A stretch of 8,525 bases of DNA, taken from Elusimicrobiota bacterium (GTDB lineage Bacteria; Elusimicrobiota; Elusimicrobia; FEN-1173). The notes under the pieces were generated by a model. It saw nothing but the letters and a program-made list of their open reading frames with translations, was not told the origin of the DNA and made no database searches. Made by a program: the position numbers and the translations under genes. Below, piece after piece: positions 1 to 7,329 of the stretch (the stretch's first letter is position 1; each line of letters starts with the position of its first letter). Location of the stretch: assembly GCA_016207625.1 (NCBI GenBank), contig JACQPF010000089.1:1-8525 (forward strand), in the 5' to 3' direction.

Positions 1-1491
1 ATCGAGGACAGCCACTACACGCGGGCGGTCGAGGCCGATTCGGAGCTCGGCATACGCATCACATCAATTACAAAAGACACGTCCATCGAAGAGATAAAAG
101 CTGGAGAAACCGGCATCTACGTGTTCGACTATCGAACTTCACAAGAGCTCTTGTTGGCCGACTCCAAGGCCTATGAGGGCGCCTTCTCGGCGCACGTGGT
201 GGACGAAATCCACGCCGCCGTGGCCTCCAACCCCATGATCAAGGGATCGGAGGCGAACGCGTTCGAGAAAAAGACCCGAAGCGAGCAGACCGAATATTAC
301 GAAACGGAAATCAGGCCCCGGGAGGCGATTTATGACGCGCTGGCCGGCGAGTTCAGGCCCCATGAAAACGCCATCTCCACGGAACGTCAACAATTTGCCT
401 TCAAGGAAGAGGTGTTGAAGAAAGCGTATGCCGAGCTGACTAAGGCAGGGAAGTTGAACGGAATGACCTATGAAACCTTTGAAAGGCTCGCGCAGGTCCT
501 GGCCAAAGCCATGAACATGACCAAAGGCAAGGACTACTTCATCCGGAACGTTGAGGAAGAGAACGGGATACTCCGTTACGACGTGGCTGACGACAAGGGA
601 TACAAGATGGAAGACACGGTTTTTGGCGATCCTGAGTTGGCGGGCTTTGTCGTCATGCGGGAAGCGAAAGACCGCACCGGAAATGCCGCTTTGAATTCCG
701 ATTGGAGGATGGTGGAGAGCGTTGGCAACAATTTGATCCGCGGCAAGACGGAGGAGGTCACGATGCTCCAGGTCTTGGAAGCCCTGGGGATGAAAAAAGG
801 CGTCTACGCCAGCGGCACTTTAGAGGGTGTAAGAGATACGATGGAAAAGATGGGCGTTGAAAAGCGCGAATTGGATCCCGAAGTCCCCCTGGAATATGTG
901 GAGTCGCGGGAACAATTGGCGTTCGTCAAGAGTCAGGCGGAACGCGAGAGGGACCCGAACAGGAACACTTTTGAGGTCTCCGAGAAAACGGACATCATTC
1001 GGGTGTTCGAAAAAATTGCCGAGTTGAATGCGGGCCTCCCGGAGGGGAGCCGAATTACCCAAGTGGCTGTCACTAGCCGAAACGGCAATGAACTGGTCAA
1101 GATCCAAAAAGCCATCGAAGCGAAAATCGCGGAACTGGAAGGAAAGTCGAACCGTTCCTCCGCCGAAAACGCTTTATTGGGAACACTCAAAAGCTTCAAG
1201 GATGGCATGCATGTAGTGGACTTGATGAATGAGAAGAAGGCCGCGGATGACCTGAAGGCAATCAAGGGAGAAATCAAAGAAGATCCTCAGAAAAGCCGGC
1301 TGATCATCAGCAAAGGCATTGGAGAAGGCAGCAACATCTTCGCGGACGCTGTGATGGTGGGCCACCGGGCGGTAGTGATCAAGTTGGACCTTTCACCCGC
1401 GAACGTCACGCTTCAAACGCTCAAACGCGTCAATGCTCCCGGCCGTGCGGACGGACTTTTCGGAAAAATCTTGAATTTGGAGGCGATAAAA
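1..1491 (+). other. SecA-like DEAD-motor domain (motor 1 partial, cross-linking-domain-like insert, motor 2)
   Basis: SecA is the ATPase that drives preproteins through SecYEG. The order of landmarks here follows SecA. A segment resembling the region before motif II (GIYVFDY at about 112-132, compared with the SecA stretch ending in FDYLRDN) is followed by VVDEIH at 196-213 in the motif II position. After a roughly 190-residue insert, where SecA has its preprotein cross-linking domain, KDYF and a glutamate-rich strand precede YASGT at 805-819, the place of SecA GMTGT. Motor 2 ends with SKGIGEGSNI (1309-1338), the counterpart of TNMAGRGTDI, and LKRVNAPGRADG (1420-1455), the counterpart of the RGRSGRQGD finger. 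KILNLE (1465-1482) sits where SecA has FFLSLED. Walker A would lie upstream of the window. Motif V has lost its arginine and aspartate, so ATPase activity is uncertain. It could also be a divergent SF2 helicase. Confidence 0.72.
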
Positions 1492-4400
1492 GGCGACCTC
1501 ACGACACAGGAGTATGGGATGCTGAGCCTATCCGTGAAGCGATACAACTTGCTCGTGGAAATGCTTGAAATGGTGAAAACCCCTCAAGAGAAGCAACGAA
1601 TCCAGGAACAAATCCAAGAGGTCAAAGGGGAAATCAGCCGGCAGATCGTCGAAATTGAATCGAGATGGATGTCGGAGATCGACCAAAGACAGGCCCAACA
1701 GGCGGCGAAAACGTTGGCCGTCAGCACCCGGCGGACTGGCTATGAAACCGCGGAGATCAACCAAAAAGCCAGGGAATTCTTCGGGAACATCCCGGAACTG
1801 GCGTCATGGGGTTCCGGCCTCCGTTCGCCGCCCTTCAGGGCGTTCTCTGAACGGCTCCGCGCTCTGGGCATTCCCCAAGGACAAATCGATGGATTCGAGA
1901 CCTATCTTAGAGATAACGGCTGCCTTTTTCAGCAAGGAAATCAATCTTATCTCACCTCCGCCGGTTACGCCACGGCCGTACTCTTCGTCAGCGCCGCGTT
2001 TTCGATTTCGCAGCTTGATCACGACGGTTTATCCAATTTGAACAGCCTTCTCGACCGACCGGTTGGGGAGGGGAATTTTACCGCTGCGTTCGAAACTGTG
2101 TCGGTCCTTGTGAAAAGCAAGGTGATTTTGCTTAACAACCGTTTCCGGGGCATTGACGCTTTCCTCGCCCTGGCGAACGCGGTCGTCGCGGCCAACAAAT
2201 CTTTGCCCGAGGGGAAGAAGATTACCGCCCAGCAGGCGCGGCAATTTATGCGCAAATCCGACCCGCAGGCGGAGCTGGCCAAGTTCGTCGCCGGCGTCAT
2301 CGGAGGGTTGTCGAAAGAAAGCCGCGCCCCGCTGGCCTTCTTCAAAAAATTCCATGAAGCCCGCGAGAGGTTGGCCGAGGCCAGGCGCGGTTTCGCTGAG
2401 ATTTCTCTCACCAATCGTAAATTCGTTCAAAAACGAGAGGAACTGGCCGTCAAGGTGCGCGACTTCAAAGAAGCTTCTTTCTTGGGGAAATTTAAGGCGG
2501 CGTTCGCCGTGGCGGGCGCGGGATTGTCCCTGGTGATGGCGGACCGCCGCGCTCTGCCCGCCATGTGGCGGTTGAGCCGTGCCGAAAAAGCGTTTGACGC
2601 CCTGCAAAATCCCGCCATCAACACGATCGGAGCGACGGATCAAGACGTTGCCCAAATCACCGCGTTCCTGCAGCCCGACATCGCGCCGCAGAAGGTCTTG
2701 GAGCTTTATGGCCGTCTCAAGGAGGCTGTGGGCCCGGAGAACTTCGGGCGCCTCCTAAGCCGCCTGCGTGTGAACGATTTGGCGGGGATGGCCCGGACGG
2801 GCGCGATCGATTTGACACTCGTGACGGACCGTTTGACGGCGCGCCCGGTGGCCCCCGCGCTGAAGTGGGCGGCCATCCTGGCGCTGCCGGTCACGATTGT
2901 GGCGTTGAAATTCATTGTTGTCGCCGCCCTCGGAACGAGCATCGCGATGGCCCTTGCCTCCCTTTTAACCCTTTCAGCTCTTCCCGAACAGGCCGCACAA
3001 AAGGCCCAGACAGCAGCCGTCTTGCAATCTCGGAAGGCCAAACTAATCGCCGGAGGTGTGGTTTTGGCGGTCCTCGCCGCCGTCGTCTATTTTGCCGGGC
3101 CCCTCGCGCTCATCAACCTTGTGGGGTTAGCCGCGGCTTTCGGTAAGAAGCATGTCCTCGCCTCCTCCAAACTCAGCGAAAGGCTCGGGATCCGTGAAAA
3201 AGGAGAGGGAGATTTCTTCGCGTTGGCTGATTCGCTTAAAGCGGAACAAACCGCCGTTCGAGGACGGGTGAAGGTGGCGAGGTTGATGGAATTGGCCGTT
3301 GGGAATTACAAAGTTGTTTCATCGATTTATCCCAAATGGAAGGAAATGGCGGCGAGGTTTGACGAAGTCCGCGAAATGGACAAAAAACATGGCACCCGTT
3401 TCGCGAGAGCCATCACCGTTGAGGACCTGCAATATTATGAGAAAGCGGGAAAGTTTGACGCCAAACTCTTCTTAACGGATCTCATGGAGGAGGCGGAAAG
3501 AGACCCCGAGAATGCCCAGGCGGTGGAGATGGCGCAAGAGGCCGAAGGAGTGCTCGGAAGCGTCGAGGGTTTTCGCACGACGATCCGAAAGAGAAGGTTT
3601 GGTTTAACGACAACGCCGGTCGTTATCCCTCGAACAACGCCCGTCGGGATCCATCCCTTTTCGCAAAAAGACCAGGATGAAATGGGGTCTGAGACGGAGC
3701 GAAAAAGGGCGGTCCGGGGCTACGCGGTGAAAGACCGGCGAAGATATCTCGACGACGCGATGCAACAGGCCGAAGAGGAAGCGCGGACCATGTCTTCACG
3801 TGACCGGATGGCCCGCTTGCGGGCCATCGCCTACGGGGCCGGCGAGGAAGACGCCCGCTCCCGAGATCAGAGAGCGGAAGCCGAGGAAAGAGCCCGCCAA
3901 GAAAGGGAGCGCGACCGGATTTCGGATGTTCGCCAAATGTCCGGGGTTTCCGCCGAACAATTGGAAGTCGTTCAACGGCAATCAAGGGAAGCCTCCGCCG
4001 TTGAGAAGAGTCGAAGGAAACCATTTATCATTCGTGATGAGATGATGCCCTACCGGGAGGCGAGCGTCGAGGCGCATGAGGAATCGCTGAAGAAGAAATC
4101 GCGCGATCACTTGGCGGACCTTCGATCGGCGTCCGGCCTATCCGCAGATGACTTGGATGGGATAAATCAACGCGCCAAGGTGGCTTCGGCTGACGAGGAA
4201 AGGAAAGAGCAGCCTTTGTCAGTTCTCGACAAGCGGAGCGGAAATACGACTGCGAAAATTCAACAAGTCGCGTCTCCTCCAATGAAAAGACTGTCGATGA
4301 GCGGTAAACTCAAGAGCGTGGGTGCCGGAATTGGTCTCGATTCCGATGGGAGTGCTGTTCAACGAGTGAATGGCGCTTCCGGAATTGGTGTCAATCCTGA

Positions 4401-7305
4401 ACCGGCGGTCAACGCAAATGATACTCAAGAGGAAGAACGCGGCACAACCAAGTCGATCTTCGGCATGAAATGGGGCCTGCATCTATGGTTCGCACCGGCG
4501 GCGGAGCCTCTGTTCCAGCTTCCCATGCTCTTGCCCCTCATGTTCGGGTGGGCGTTGCCTTTCGCGTCGATTGTCCTTTTAGTGATCGGCCTGGCGGCGC
4601 TTCAGACGGTGATTTTCGCCTATGCCCATACGGAAAAAGTGCTGCTGAACGGCGTTGATCCAAACCTGAGCATGGCTGAGAAGGCGCGGATCGTTAAGGA
4701 GAGGCGGATCCAAATTGCAAAAGCCGGGCTTGTTTTCGCGTTGGTGACGGCCATCCCCACGGTGATCTTTGGGTTCAGCACGGAGAGCCTCATCGGCGGA
4801 TGGCTCTTGAATTCCGTGGTGCACTTCGCGCACAACGCGGCCGTGACGATGCCGGGGCTGATGCCCACCATCCGAAGATTGCTCCCGAAGAACGCGACCG
4901 CGGCCTCGATCCTAAATGTGGATGTGACGGAAGGCGTTTCGCTCCCTGGGGCGATGGGCCGGTGGGCGAATGGCGCGGGGCAAGCGGCGGTGGATGTTGC
5001 GGCCGATCTGCGGGTCAGCGCCGTCGGCATGGAAACGGAGGAAATGGCGAGGGCTTTGGACGAATTCATGAGAGATCCCCAAAACGTCGAGAGGCTGGAA
5101 AGGATGTCGGAGGGGAACATGGAAACGCCCCTCATGGCCCACTTCCGTTTCGATCCAAAGAGCCGGAGAATGGCGCCTTCCTTCTCGCCGCTTCGTGGGA
5201 ACATCGTGAAACGCGAGAGCGTGGGGCGGCATGTGTACGGCCTTCGGTTCGGGATGGACCACTCGGCCACCGCTTGGCAAGACGCCGTGGAGGTCTTCCC
5301 GGATGCCTTTGACGGCATGGACGCCAAATACGCGGTGCCCGTCCATTTCCACAACGGAGAAACCAGGCCCTCCTTGAGCGACGTGCAGTACCTCAACTTG
5401 CCGAGGGGCATTGTGGTCAATAAGAAGGGGGAATGGACTTTATATCAACTGGAACGGGCGAAGGATTCCAATGACGAAAAATACTGGAACGTGGCCACCT
5501 ACACGAAAACCGAAGGCCAACCCGCACCGGTCGTGGAGCGCACGGAATTCCGAAAGCTCTACGCCGAAGCCATGGCCCGGGGAGAAAGCATCCCGATGCG
5601 TTTCGGAGCCGGAAAAGTGGACATGCCTTTCTTCGCCCAGGTGTTGAAAGGGCTGAATGAAAAAGAGGATCTGCCGGAAATCCTCAGGATGATGGGTATC
5701 GGTTTGGATGAGCTGGACCGGCTGGATGCGGAGATCCGCCGGGAAGTGCGGTTGCAAACGGCGCAGGAGCTTCCGGCCTATGTCCGGGTGGCGGTTCAGA
5801 GGGCCTACTACCTCAAACAGGGCATGATACCGCCGGACTACATCGTTCAGTCTCAAGCCAACCAAGTCATGGAGAAGTTGGACCTGACGTGGCTGGCGGT
5901 CAATCCAGAGAGTGTGAAAGCGAGCAAAAGCGATCTGGATGCCGCGGTCCGGGAACGCCTGCCGGGCTTCTTTGAGGCCATGAAGAGTCCCGCCGTCCAG
6001 CAAGCCATCCGCGCGGAGATTTCTTCGGCAAACACCGCGAAGCAGGACGCGCTTCTGGCCGCGGCGGGTGATGCCGATCGCTTCGCCGGTCTCAGCGAGG
6101 AAGACCAATCCACGCTCCTGGAGGCCGTCGCCAAGGGAGTTCTCCTGCCCAAGCTGAACGATTATGTGAACATCAAAGTTGAAAAAGATGACGAATCCGC
6201 CCCAACTCTTGAGGAGCGGATCACCGTCAAGATGACGAAGGACGATTTGGAAGGGGGAGCGGAGTCCCAATTGACATCGGAAGAAGTGCAAGTGGTGAGG
6301 GGCCGGAGGACGGTGAGGCTGCGCACCCACAACATCGTTTTGCGGGCGCTGGACAAGGCCATCCCCGTCGAGCAGGCCTATCTCAACCTGTTGACGGCCC
6401 TGGCGCACGAAGCCGCCCATCAAGTGCGTTTGAGCGTGCAGGGATCCATCGGCATGGAGGCTGAAGGCGCGGACGCCGAACTCGTGACGGACGTCCTCAT
6501 GAAAAAAGCCTTGGGTGATACGGAACTCAGCCTGCTCAGCTTGAACAGCGAGCGCCAGTTCCTGAGCTACCTGCTGGACGGGTTCTTGCGGGAGCGGAAC
6601 GTGCTCCAACTTCTGAATCTGCGACGGTTGATCGAGGGCCTCTTCCACGGCATCGAAGGGACCACCGGGGAGATCCGTTCCGCGTTGCTGAAACGTTTGT
6701 TCGACGGGCGCACGAACCTGGTGAGCTTCGCCGGGCGGCTGGCTTATCGAATCAGGGACGGGTTTGCCGATAAAGACATCAAGGGCCTGGACCGGCCGGT
6801 GGTCCTCCTCGTCAACGCCAAGGCGTTGGTGGACGAGAAAGGCCGCCTGAAAGAACAGGTGTTGATGCTCCTGGACGACAAGCTGGGGGCGGACTCCAAA
6901 CGCCTGATCCACTTGGGCGTGGTGGATATATCACGCATCGAAGACCACGTCAAAGAAGCCTTCCAAGACGCCGCGAAATATCCCAGCCTGGCCGCGGCTT
7001 TGAGAGAGGGACGGATCTTCTTCGCCGACAAGACCAATTACTACTACGCGTTCATCCAAAAAGACGGCAAGATCAACGTGCAGCAGCTCCTTTACATCTT
7101 GATGGATGAGTTCAATATCAGGGAGTATAAAGAAGTCGGTGTGAGCATCATCACGAACAGCGCCGGCCTCTGGAACAACGAAGTCAAGATCCACGACAAA
7201 CTCATCCAGGTGGTGGTCACGTTGCTGGAGGGCGTGCCCCTGGCGGACGTGATCGACAAAGCCCTCAATTATCCGCCTTTGACCATTATTGACGTGCAGG
7301 CGTAA
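1..7305 (+). CDS. Giant multidomain membrane protein, 5'-partial: SecA-like motor, CPBP-like, JAMM-like and HExxH modules
   Basis: The reading frame is open from base 1 to the TAA at 7303-7305, giving 2,434 visible residues; the true start lies upstream. The GTG at 121 is not the start, because the 40 codons before it continue the SecA-like fold. Domains in order: SecA-like DEAD motor (residues 1-497), helical region (500-950), membrane block (956-1048), charged repeat coil (1240-1404), flexible linker (1405-1480), CPBP-like membrane domain (1482-1621), JAMM-like segment (1700-1815), zincin-like domain (2050-2175) and an unassigned alpha/beta C-terminus. I know no characterised protein with this order. 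Several motifs are degenerate, so some modules may be structural rather than catalytic. Membrane placement follows from the hydrophobic segments; the motor would be expected in the cytoplasm. The gene is followed by an AT-rich spacer and a secreted repeat protein. The frame is certain; function is inferred from short motifs only. Confidence 0.9.
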   Translation: MEDSHYTRAVEADSELGIRITSITKDTSIEEIKAGETGIYVFDYRTSQELLLADSKAYEGAFSAHVVDEIHAAVASNPMIKGSEANAFEKKTRSEQTEYYETEIRPREAIYDALAGEFRPHENAISTERQQFAFKEEVLKKAYAELTKAGKLNGMTYETFERLAQVLAKAMNMTKGKDYFIRNVEEENGILRYDVADDKGYKMEDTVFGDPELAGFVVMREAKDRTGNAALNSDWRMVESVGNNLIRGKTEEVTMLQVLEALGMKKGVYASGTLEGVRDTMEKMGVEKRELDPEVPLEYVESREQLAFVKSQAERERDPNRNTFEVSEKTDIIRVFEKIAELNAGLPEGSRITQVAVTSRNGNELVKIQKAIEAKIAELEGKSNRSSAENALLGTLKSFKDGMHVVDLMNEKKAADDLKAIKGEIKEDPQKSRLIISKGIGEGSNIFADAVMVGHRAVVIKLDLSPANVTLQTLKRVNAPGRADGLFGKILNLEAIKGDLTTQEYGMLSLSVKRYNLLVEMLEMVKTPQEKQRIQEQIQEVKGEISRQIVEIESRWMSEIDQRQAQQAAKTLAVSTRRTGYETAEINQKAREFFGNIPELASWGSGLRSPPFRAFSERLRALGIPQGQIDGFETYLRDNGCLFQQGNQSYLTSAGYATAVLFVSAAFSISQLDHDGLSNLNSLLDRPVGEGNFTAAFETVSVLVKSKVILLNNRFRGIDAFLALANAVVAANKSLPEGKKITAQQARQFMRKSDPQAELAKFVAGVIGGLSKESRAPLAFFKKFHEARERLAEARRGFAEISLTNRKFVQKREELAVKVRDFKEASFLGKFKAAFAVAGAGLSLVMADRRALPAMWRLSRAEKAFDALQNPAINTIGATDQDVAQITAFLQPDIAPQKVLELYGRLKEAVGPENFGRLLSRLRVNDLAGMARTGAIDLTLVTDRLTARPVAPALKWAAILALPVTIVALKFIVVAALGTSIAMALASLLTLSALPEQAAQKAQTAAVLQSRKAKLIAGGVVLAVLAAVVYFAGPLALINLVGLAAAFGKKHVLASSKLSERLGIREKGEGDFFALADSLKAEQTAVRGRVKVARLMELAVGNYKVVSSIYPKWKEMAARFDEVREMDKKHGTRFARAITVEDLQYYEKAGKFDAKLFLTDLMEEAERDPENAQAVEMAQEAEGVLGSVEGFRTTIRKRRFGLTTTPVVIPRTTPVGIHPFSQKDQDEMGSETERKRAVRGYAVKDRRRYLDDAMQQAEEEARTMSSRDRMARLRAIAYGAGEEDARSRDQRAEAEERARQERERDRISDVRQMSGVSAEQLEVVQRQSREASAVEKSRRKPFIIRDEMMPYREASVEAHEESLKKKSRDHLADLRSASGLSADDLDGINQRAKVASADEERKEQPLSVLDKRSGNTTAKIQQVASPPMKRLSMSGKLKSVGAGIGLDSDGSAVQRVNGASGIGVNPEPAVNANDTQEEERGTTKSIFGMKWGLHLWFAPAAEPLFQLPMLLPLMFGWALPFASIVLLVIGLAALQTVIFAYAHTEKVLLNGVDPNLSMAEKARIVKERRIQIAKAGLVFALVTAIPTVIFGFSTESLIGGWLLNSVVHFAHNAAVTMPGLMPTIRRLLPKNATAASILNVDVTEGVSLPGAMGRWANGAGQAAVDVAADLRVSAVGMETEEMARALDEFMRDPQNVERLERMSEGNMETPLMAHFRFDPKSRRMAPSFSPLRGNIVKRESVGRHVYGLRFGMDHSATAWQDAVEVFPDAFDGMDAKYAVPVHFHNGETRPSLSDVQYLNLPRGIVVNKKGEWTLYQLERAKDSNDEKYWNVATYTKTEGQPAPVVERTEFRKLYAEAMARGESIPMRFGAGKVDMPFFAQVLKGLNEKEDLPEILRMMGIGLDELDRLDAEIRREVRLQTAQELPAYVRVAVQRAYYLKQGMIPPDYIVQSQANQVMEKLDLTWLAVNPESVKASKSDLDAAVRERLPGFFEAMKSPAVQQAIRAEISSANTAKQDALLAAAGDADRFAGLSEEDQSTLLEAVAKGVLLPKLNDYVNIKVEKDDESAPTLEERITVKMTKDDLEGGAESQLTSEEVQVVRGRRTVRLRTHNIVLRALDKAIPVEQAYLNLLTALAHEAAHQVRLSVQGSIGMEAEGADAELVTDVLMKKALGDTELSLLSLNSERQFLSYLLDGFLRERNVLQLLNLRRLIEGLFHGIEGTTGEIRSALLKRLFDGRTNLVSFAGRLAYRIRDGFADKDIKGLDRPVVLLVNAKALVDEKGRLKEQVLMLLDDKLGADSKRLIHLGVVDISRIEDHVKEAFQDAAKYPSLAAALREGRIFFADKTNYYYAFIQKDGKINVQQLLYILMDEFNIREYKEVGVSIITNSAGLWNNEVKIHDKLIQVVVTLLEGVPLADVIDKALNYPPLTIIDVQA
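1495..2865 (+). other. Long helical region of the giant protein, no recognised domain
   Basis: Residues about 499-955 read as mostly alpha-helical, with heptad-like, Gln/Glu/Lys-rich stretches at about 1540-1720 and 2340-2470. One short hydrophobic stretch lies near 1954-2010 (LFVSAAF at its core); it is too polar at its edges to call a membrane helix with confidence. Its position after the SecA-like motor corresponds to the helical scaffold and wing of SecA, but I see no sequence match to those, nor a zinc-binding C-terminal tail. No catalytic motif was recognised. It is most likely a linker or scaffold between the motor and the membrane block. Confidence 0.4.
2866..3144 (+). other. Hydrophobic membrane block, about four transmembrane segments in two pairs
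   Basis: Four hydrophobic runs are visible: about 2866-2907 (WAAILALPVTIVAL), 2911-2982 (FIVVAALG onwards), 3043-3099 (LIAGGVVLAVLAAVVYF) and 3100-3144 (PLALINLVGLAAAFG). The first and second are separated by a single lysine, and the third and fourth by a Gly-Pro, so each pair may be a hairpin. Between the pairs lies a polar Gln/Lys/Arg-rich loop, and after the fourth comes a basic GKKH. If all four cross the membrane, the parts before and after lie on the same side, which with a SecA-like motor would be the cytoplasm. The number of crossings is inferred by eye. Confidence 0.6.
3718..4233 (+). repeat. Charged coiled-coil protein repeat array, 64 + 37 + 64 residues
   Basis: The encoded protein here is rich in Arg, Glu, Asp and Gln and is built from degenerate repeats. 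A 64-residue unit at 3718-3909 begins GYAVKD, and 22 residues after that Asp enters an RDRMARLR core. A second full unit at 4021-4212 begins PFIIRD and reaches RDHLADLR with exactly the same spacing. Between them, 3910-4020 is a 37-residue half unit containing only the RD core (RDRISDVR, then SGVSAEQL and REASAVE). The half unit and the matching half at 4102-4212 align without gaps and share about 13 of 37 residues, including RD, SG, SA and ASA-E. PLSVLD at 4213-4230 looks like the start of a further, decayed unit. The repeats are visible at protein level, not as DNA identity, so they are old. They probably form an elongated helical rod or oligomerisation surface. Confidence 0.7.
4234..4464 (+). 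other. Flexible Gly/Ser/Asn-rich linker
   Basis: Between the charged repeats and the CPBP-like domain the protein turns low-complexity: Ser, Gly, Asn, Val and Pro dominate and no hydrophobic core is evident. It includes two related segments, GAGIGLDSDGSAV and SGIGVNPEPAV, about 18 residues apart, carried on an exact 11-base DNA repeat (CCGGAATTGGT at 4325-4335 and 4379-4389). It ends in an acidic EEE stretch just before the first membrane-proximal residues of the next domain. It is likely a tether that lets the flanking modules move independently. Confidence 0.5.
4465..4863 (+). other. CPBP (Rce1/Abi-type) intramembrane protease-like domain, first catalytic Glu replaced
   Basis: CPBP proteins are multi-span membrane proteases defined by EExxxR, FxxxH and HxxxN/D motifs on successive helices. 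Here the second and third are intact: FAYAH at 4615-4629 (His residue 1543) and HFAHN at 4822-4836 (His 1608, Asn 1612), both at the ends of hydrophobic helices. The first motif sits where expected, after an aromatic-Ala-Pro lead (WFAP), but reads AEPLFQ at 4501-4518: the first Glu, the catalytic base in Rce1 enzymes, is Ala, and the Arg is Gln. Hydrophobic segments run at about 4525-4626, 4720-4782 and 4789-4863. Motif order and spacing support the family; the substitutions suggest a non-proteolytic or altered version, as occurs in some CPBP members that act as scaffolds. Fusion inside a giant polypeptide is unusual. Confidence 0.65.
5098..5445 (+). other. JAMM/JAB (M67)-like metalloprotease segment, degenerate spacing
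   Basis: JAMM enzymes use an upstream Glu and the motif HxH-x7-SxxD to bind zinc, for example in RadC-like and deubiquitinase folds. The segment 5344-5382 reads VHFH then NGETRPS and LSD: His 1782, His 1784, Ser 1791 and Asp 1794, with six rather than seven residues between the second His and the Ser. It follows a short hydrophobic strand (YAVPV) and precedes a strand pair (GIVVNKK, EWTLYQL), which fits the JAB layout in which SxxD leads a helix and then a strand. A candidate upstream Glu lies in NMETPL near 5116-5133. The one-residue deletion and lack of a clear GxxxG upstream strand make this a tentative call; chance resemblance is possible. Confidence 0.4.
6150..6525 (+). other. Zincin-like metallopeptidase domain with HEAAH motif
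   Basis: HExxH is the zinc-binding helix of gluzincins and relatives; the Glu is the catalytic base. HEAAH lies at 6406-6420 (residues 2136-2140) within a hydrophobic helix preceded by LLTALA, and an upstream strand-like VRLRTHNIVL at about 6313-6345 suits the edge strand of that fold. Sixteen residues later comes MEAEGADAEL (6454-6483), which resembles the M48-type third-ligand region (ExxAD followed by a helix with LM-K-A); candidate ligands are Glu 2153, Glu 2155 or Glu 2160, with Asp 2158 matching the AD. The spacing is not an exact M48 match, so the family is left open. Its substrates are unknown; it could process the giant protein itself or exported neighbours. Confidence 0.55.
6760..7302 (+). 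other. C-terminal alpha/beta domain of the giant protein, unassigned
   Basis: The last 180 or so residues alternate short hydrophobic strands (PVVLLVNAKAL, RLIHLGVVDIS, GRIFFAD, YYYAFIQK, VGVSIITNSAG, IQVVVTLL, LTIIDVQA) with amphipathic helices, the pattern of a globular alpha/beta fold. It ends in a strand at the very C-terminus with no sorting signal or membrane anchor. I recognise no family motif. The clean globular character suggests a conserved, folded module rather than a tail, perhaps for binding or regulation of the protease-like domains before it. Confidence 0.4.
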
Positions 7306-7329
7306 TGGTTACGAGTCTGTTAAATCCCA

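Noticed and set aside
121..123. GTG as the start of the giant gene
   Set aside because: The frame is open upstream to base 1 and those residues continue the SecA-like pattern; no ribosome site precedes it.
4620..5420. 266-codon open frame on the minus strand
   Set aside because: Antisense shadow of the CPBP-like and JAMM-like region; no domain or ribosome site.
5440..6912. 490-codon open frame on the minus strand
   Set aside because: It lies wholly inside the giant gene, has a composition typical of an antisense shadow (His, Gln and Arg rich) and contains no recognisable domain.
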